From the NCBI GenBank assembly GCA_002700125.1, contig PACM01000026.1, positions 13,317 through 34,118 on the forward strand: DNA of 20,802 bases, given 5' to 3'. Shown piece by piece: positions 16,936 to 20,802 of the stretch. This DNA is from Dehalococcoidia bacterium. Lineage in GTDB: Bacteria > Chloroflexota > Dehalococcoidia > Lucifugimonadales > Lucifugimonadaceae. A program made the translations under genes and the position numbers. The notes beneath the pieces were generated by a model. The model saw only the letters and a list, made by a program, of their open reading frames with translations, made no database searches and was not told the DNA's origin. Position 1 is the first letter of the stretch. Every line of letters begins with the position of its first letter.

Positions 16936-17337
16936 ATGGCAAAGAAAAAGCAACAAGTAAACGAAGATTTAGAAAGAACCTATTCTATAGATTTCTCTAG
17001 CTTAGAGAGTGGAGGATATTCTGTAGAACTTATACTTTCTGAAAGGTTAAAATCAGCAGGCATTAAACCAAATTCAAATGATAAACTTGATCAGCTCATT
17101 GTAAAATGCTCGAAGTTCAAAAAAAATCCACACGACTTTATTTTTCCTGAACTTAGTTTGTCTGAATCAATATTCCGAGCGTTGCTTATCAGAAAAAACT
17201 CAAAGTCGGCTATGCATCAGATTCAAAGTGATTTGTCAGCGGTATGGTTAGATCACTATAAACTACCCTATAAGAATCTCTCAGATAATGTCATAATGAG
17301 GATTCTTGAATCTAATCGATTATTTACGTCGGCTTAA
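16936..17337 (+). CDS. Hypothetical protein, 133 residues
   Basis: I do not recognise this protein. It has a basic N terminus (MAKKKQQ), then an acidic YSIDFSSLESGG stretch, a central region with KFKKNPHDFIFPELSLS, and an amphipathic C-terminal half with many Ile, Leu and Ser. There is no signal peptide, membrane helix or recognised metal motif (a single Cys at about residue 58). It starts one base after the moeA stop, so it is read as the last gene of the pheS-pheT-moeA run, and its stop faces the oxidase subunit IV stop with one base between. Close packing and a clean open frame argue that it is a real gene. Confidence 0.7.
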   Translation: MAKKKQQVNEDLERTYSIDFSSLESGGYSVELILSERLKSAGIKPNSNDKLDQLIVKCSKFKKNPHDFIFPELSLSESIFRALLIRKNSKSAMHQIQSDLSAVWLDHYKLPYKNLSDNVIMRILESNRLFTSA

Positions 17338-17338
17338 T

Positions 17339-17809
17339 TTAAGGTTTTATAGCTAGAAGTACAATTAGCGCGATCGATATTGCCACTGCTAGTATAAACC
17401 CAGCTGCGAATAGGTAGGTAAATAGCTTGTTATCAAATCTAAGATGCATAAAAAACCCTACAACCATTACGAATTTTAATAAGGATAAAATAAGCAAAAG
17501 AGGAACTAAAAGTACACCTAGGCTTTCCACATAGAATATTCCAAATTCTATAAGTGTTATTATTCCAAGAATTAGACCTATTACTGCATAAAAAACTGGC
17601 GACCCATGTCCGTCTTTTCTTGTTATTTTATTAAATTGATCTCCTAAGTAGGAAGCATATCCAGCCCAAGGAGTGTCGTCCTTAGGGTCAGGTAAATCCT
17701 GAGGCGTATTGGGTACTCTAAAGTACCCTCTAGTACTATGTCCCAAGAAACTTTGAAATATCTTTACGAATGAATTCTTCATCTTGCTTAGGTCAATAAC
17801 TATTTTCAT
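17339..17809 (-). CDS. ctaF: Cytochrome c oxidase subunit IV (prokaryotic type, CtaF-like)
   Basis: This 156-residue membrane protein has three predicted helices (about 72-93, 96-120, 130-153) with the KFVMVVGFFMHLRFD motif between the second and third, the signature of bacterial cytochrome oxidase subunit IV. The family is an accessory subunit of aa3-type oxidases. The roughly 70-residue hydrophilic N-terminal stretch (VPNTPQDLPDPKDDTPWAG) is longer than I expect for the family. The start overlaps the subunit III stop by four bases (ATGA), so it is translationally coupled to that gene. Confidence 0.85.
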   Translation of the reverse strand: MKIVIDLSKMKNSFVKIFQSFLGHSTRGYFRVPNTPQDLPDPKDDTPWAGYASYLGDQFNKITRKDGHGSPVFYAVIGLILGIITLIEFGIFYVESLGVLLVPLLLILSLLKFVMVVGFFMHLRFDNKLFTYLFAAGFILAVAISIALIVLLAIKP

Positions 17810-18615
17810 AATAGGGGTGCTCCATCATTTGCTGATATTAGATAAACAACTGTAAAGATCACTATCCACACTATATCGACAAAGTGCCAGTACAATCCGG
17901 CAATCTCCAAGTTACTTTCTTGGTTTGATATCACACTGGATGGAGCGTCGGGAGTTCTTAGCATAAATAATGACAAAACTGTTCCAAGGGAACCTAAAAG
18001 GATGAATGCTAGAGTTACGGCAAAAGGCATATGAGGTATTACATCTAGTGTTTCGGTCATAAAGAATCCAATCATTGTGACAACTACGCTTAGGAAGGCA
18101 CTTAGAATCAGTAAACGCTGACGTATTGTATTTGCCAAACTGGAGCCTGCAAAAATTAATAACCAAATTACTCCAAAAGTAACGTGCCCTCCATGAAAAC
18201 CTGTCATAGTAAAGAACGTAGTTCCAAATATATTTGTTCTAGGGGTTAGTCCGGCGTGAGCAAAATGGGTGAATTCATAAACTTGGAAACCTAGAAAGAC
18301 CATCCCTTGCAAAGCTGTTGCTAAAGTCCAGTACCTTCCAAGCACTTGTCTACCTTCTTTGACATAATTCAATCCTAAAACCATTGCTAATGAACTCATT
18401 AGTAAAACGAATGTGCTCACAGTAGTTATTGGTATATCCAAAATCTCGTTAGGATACGGACCGCTTAGACTCCTATTTCTGTACACCAAATAGGTTGAAA
18501 TGAAAGATCCAAAGAATAAACAGTCAGATCCTAGGAAAAGCCACATAAGGAGCTTTCTATTATCTACTCCTGTGCTTGTACTTGTTTGATGTGTATCTAT
18601 ATTTGTTTCAGACAT
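17806..18615 (-). CDS. ctaE: Cytochrome c oxidase subunit III
   Basis: This 269-residue subunit III has helices at about 22-43, 63-83, 95-115 and 140-160, the FTMTGFHGGHVTFGVIWLL motif (136-153), and the C-terminal GLYWHFVDIVWIVIF helix (about 240-255). Between those last two, usual family members have a short linker of some 25 residues. Here there are about 70, including two further hydrophobic segments (about 168-186 and 196-218). Subunit III stabilises subunit I and the proton input path. It follows subunit I after 15 bases, with a GAGAG-type ribosome site, and overlaps subunit IV by four. Confidence 0.92.
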   Translation of the reverse strand: MSETNIDTHQTSTSTGVDNRKLLMWLFLGSDCLFFGSFISTYLVYRNRSLSGPYPNEILDIPITTVSTFVLLMSSLAMVLGLNYVKEGRQVLGRYWTLATALQGMVFLGFQVYEFTHFAHAGLTPRTNIFGTTFFTMTGFHGGHVTFGVIWLLIFAGSSLANTIRQRLLILSAFLSVVVTMIGFFMTETLDVIPHMPFAVTLAFILLGSLGTVLSLFMLRTPDAPSSVISNQESNLEIAGLYWHFVDIVWIVIFTVVYLISANDGAPLL

Positions 18616-18630
18616 GTTTCTCTCTTCTAA

Positions 18631-20496
18631 TCAATCGTTCACAGGTTCGTAGCACCATCCTAGAAAGGACCAAGTAAATATAACTAATCCTATCCCGCAT
18701 ACAATCCAGTGGCCGAGAAATGGCAAAAATCCACCTATCATTATAGTAAGACCAAGGCCTAAGAAAAGTGGATAATATGATGGGTCTGGCATATGAATAT
18801 CACCATGGTGATTCTCATCGATTTCTTGTTCAGTATGATCTGATCCACCACCGTGGGTTTCAAAGGCTAGCTCCGGATATTTCCTATACCAGAAGTCATC
18901 CCTATATTTCACTTCGGGTATTTCCTCAAAATTGTAATGAGGAGGAGGGGAACTTATGGTCCATTCTAATGTTCTTGCATCCCAAGGATCATTACTAGCT
19001 GTTTTAGGCATTCTAAGATTTGAGTAGACGACGTTAAAGAGAAATATTAAGACTCCTGCTGCTAACACGAAGGCTCCGATAGTTGATACTAAATTGGATA
19101 CATCCCATCCCATCCCTTCTGGATATGTCGCAACCCTTCTGGGCATGCCGTCAAATCCTAACCAGTGCATAGGAAAGAACGTTATGTTAAAGCCGAGCAG
19201 AACCATCCCAAAATGCCAAAATCCTAACTTTTCATTCAAGAATCTTCCAGTAAATTTTGGCCACCAGTAGTAAATTCCTGACCACAGCCCTAGAAGAGAC
19301 CCTCCCATTAGTACATAGTGAAAGTGAGCAACTACATAATAAGTGTCTTGTTGTTGTGCATCTGAGGGTGGTGAAGCATGGGTTACACCGCTCAAACCTC
19401 CAATTACAAACATGCTTATAAAACCTACAGAAAACAGTAGAGCCGTAGTAACTCTTATGGATCCGCCCCAGAGAGTACCGATCCAGTTAAATATTTTGAC
19501 ACCAGTGGGAACAGCTATAAGCATTGTGGAAACTGTAAAGGCAGCGTTAGCCGCTGGACCTAGTCCAACCGTGAACATGTGATGACTCCATACAAACCAC
19601 CCTAAGAAACCAATTACTATGCCTGAAAAGACAACAGCCGAGTAACCAAACAAAGGTTTTTTTGAAAAGGTTGGGAGCACTTCAGAGACTATGCCCATTG
19701 CAGGAAGAATTAATATATATACTTCTGGGTGACCAAAAAGCCAAAACATATGTTGCCACATTACAGGATCTCCGCCCATTGCAGAATTAAAGAAGTGAGT
19801 TCCAAATAATCGGTCAAATTGTAGCTGGATTAGAGCCACTGTTATAATAGGGAATGCTAAAATAATCAGTACGTTTACGACAGCTGTCATCCAAACAAAA
19901 ACCGGCATTTTGAAGAAGCTCATCCCAGGAGCTCTCATATTAATAATAGTTGTTAAAAAATTAAATCCTGCAGCAAGAGAAGCTATCCCAAGAACCTGAA
20001 GACCTAGAATCCAGTAGGTTACTCCATTTGTAGGGTTGTAGGGTACTTGGGTATTGGGTGCATATGCAAACCATCCCGCATTTGGAGCTTCGCCTGTGAA
20101 CCAAGATATATTAAGAAGAATTCCACCGAACAGAAAAGCCCAGTAACTGAACGCATTCAATCTTGGAAATGCCACATCGCGAGCTCCAAGTTGAAGTGGA
20201 ATAATCCAGTTGAAAAATGCGGCACTCAAAGGCATTACTACTAAAAATATCATAGTAGTTCCGTGCATAGTGAACATTTGATTATAAACTTCAGGAGTTA
20301 AAACTTTTCCTTCTGGTTGAGCTAGTTGTAACCTTATAAGAAGTGCCTCGATGCCCGCTATAAGAAACCATATAATGGCCGTTACTCCGTACATTGTACC
20401 TATTCTCTTGTGGTCTATAGTTGTCAGCCAGCCCCAAATTCCAGTCACATATTCCTTAGGTCTTGGAATTATTGTCGGATATGAAATTGTTGTCAT
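18631..20496 (-). CDS. ctaD: Cytochrome c oxidase subunit I (aa3, type A)
   Basis: This 621-residue catalytic subunit reduces oxygen and pumps protons. Ligands are in place: His78 (heme a), the CuB/Tyr site HPEVY (His256, Glu258, Tyr260), His305/His306, and AHFHY with His391 (heme a3) and His393 (heme a). The D-path entry GARDVAFPRLN (Asp107) and K-path Lys334 in PTGVKIFNW are kept; Glu258 makes it A1-type. After the twelve core helices comes a soluble stretch (DPWDARTLEWT ... FWYRKYP), then two extra helices (about 576-593 and 597-614), perhaps equivalent to the first helices of subunit III in I/III fusions. An AGGAGA lies ten bases before the ATG. Confidence 0.97.
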   Translation of the reverse strand: MTTISYPTIIPRPKEYVTGIWGWLTTIDHKRIGTMYGVTAIIWFLIAGIEALLIRLQLAQPEGKVLTPEVYNQMFTMHGTTMIFLVVMPLSAAFFNWIIPLQLGARDVAFPRLNAFSYWAFLFGGILLNISWFTGEAPNAGWFAYAPNTQVPYNPTNGVTYWILGLQVLGIASLAAGFNFLTTIINMRAPGMSFFKMPVFVWMTAVVNVLIILAFPIITVALIQLQFDRLFGTHFFNSAMGGDPVMWQHMFWLFGHPEVYILILPAMGIVSEVLPTFSKKPLFGYSAVVFSGIVIGFLGWFVWSHHMFTVGLGPAANAAFTVSTMLIAVPTGVKIFNWIGTLWGGSIRVTTALLFSVGFISMFVIGGLSGVTHASPPSDAQQQDTYYVVAHFHYVLMGGSLLGLWSGIYYWWPKFTGRFLNEKLGFWHFGMVLLGFNITFFPMHWLGFDGMPRRVATYPEGMGWDVSNLVSTIGAFVLAAGVLIFLFNVVYSNLRMPKTASNDPWDARTLEWTISSPPPHYNFEEIPEVKYRDDFWYRKYPELAFETHGGGSDHTEQEIDENHHGDIHMPDPSYYPLFLGLGLTIMIGGFLPFLGHWIVCGIGLVIFTWSFLGWCYEPVND

Positions 20497-20529
20497 TTTA
20501 TTATTTTCTCCTAAAGATTATTTTACCAT

Positions 20530-20802
20530 TTACTCAATTGTTTTTAAGTATGAAATCAAAGCATTTAATTCTTCTTCGCTCAAATTCTCAAATGCTTGAG
20601 GCATTACATTCTCTGGATAACCCTCAACTAAGTACTCGTTTGGAGACACTATCGAATTATAAATATATTCTTCCGCGGTTAACCCTGAAACCCTTGTAGC
20701 AGCTCTTCCAAGTATTCCTTGCATTCCTGGACCTACAATTTCTTCGTCGGTTAATGAATGACATCCAGAACATCCTTGATTTATGAACAAATATTTTCCG
20801 TG
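20530..20802 (-). CDS. ctaC: Cytochrome c domain, probably C-terminal part of oxidase subunit II, 5' truncated
   Basis: The frame is open through the window edge, and its visible first residues are HGKYLFINQGCSGCHSL. CSGCH is a c-type heme attachment site, VGPGMQGILG follows, and VMPQAF supplies a likely Met axial ligand, ending in a LSEEELNALISYLKT helix. This is a monoheme cytochrome c domain of about 90 residues. It lies immediately upstream of subunit I, where subunit II (ctaC) usually sits, and many subunit II proteins end in such a domain (caa3 type). Inference: this is the tail of subunit II, but the CuA domain is outside the window, so a separate small cytochrome c cannot be excluded. 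A TTG at 20790 is unlikely to be the true start because it would cut the domain. Confidence 0.8.
   Translation of the reverse strand, partial: HGKYLFINQGCSGCHSLTDEEIVGPGMQGILGRAATRVSGLTAEEYIYNSIVSPNEYLVEGYPENVMPQAFENLSEEELNALISYLKTIE

Overview
This is an AT-rich, densely packed bacterial chromosome segment made almost entirely of core metabolism. Genes abut or overlap by a few bases, several starts are TTG, and I see no tRNA, rRNA, CRISPR array, insertion sequence or prophage gene. The gene content (an A-type cytochrome c oxidase with a prokaryotic subunit IV, a formylglycine-generating enzyme, HflK/HflC, and a DUF5679-like small protein) fits a free-living aerobe. My best guess is a low-GC marine Chloroflexota of the SAR202/Dehalococcoidia type. 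That is inference from gene content and has not been tested by phylogeny.

Layout. (1) 2-3948, plus strand: the 3' part of a formylglycine-generating enzyme gene, a putative lipoprotein metallopeptidase of no family I recognise overlapping its end, then hflK-hflC. (2) 3960-11797, minus strand, read right to left: aldo/keto reductase, trpS, trpE, a second trpE-like gene, trpG, trpD, trpC, trpF. This run makes phosphoribosylanthranilate, then indole-glycerol phosphate, and charges tRNA-Trp. trpB and trpA are not here. (3) 11822-12215: a hairpin, a 60-residue cysteine-free relative of the DUF5679 zinc-ribbon proteins with a strong Shine-Dalgarno and a good promoter, then a divergent promoter region. 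(4) 12216-17337, plus strand: pheS, pheT, moeA and an unknown 133-residue gene. (5) 17339-20802, minus strand, read right to left: a cytochrome c domain (probably the end of oxidase subunit II, cut by the window edge), subunits I, III and IV of an aa3-type oxidase.

Most of the window is ordinary. The points worth a second look are the tandem trpE paralogs, the second of which has lost the feedback-site motif and part of an active-site motif; the cysteine-free DUF5679-like protein; the HExxH lipoprotein overlapping the formylglycine-generating enzyme gene; and an extra two-helix insertion in oxidase subunit III. I found no clear new multi-gene system.
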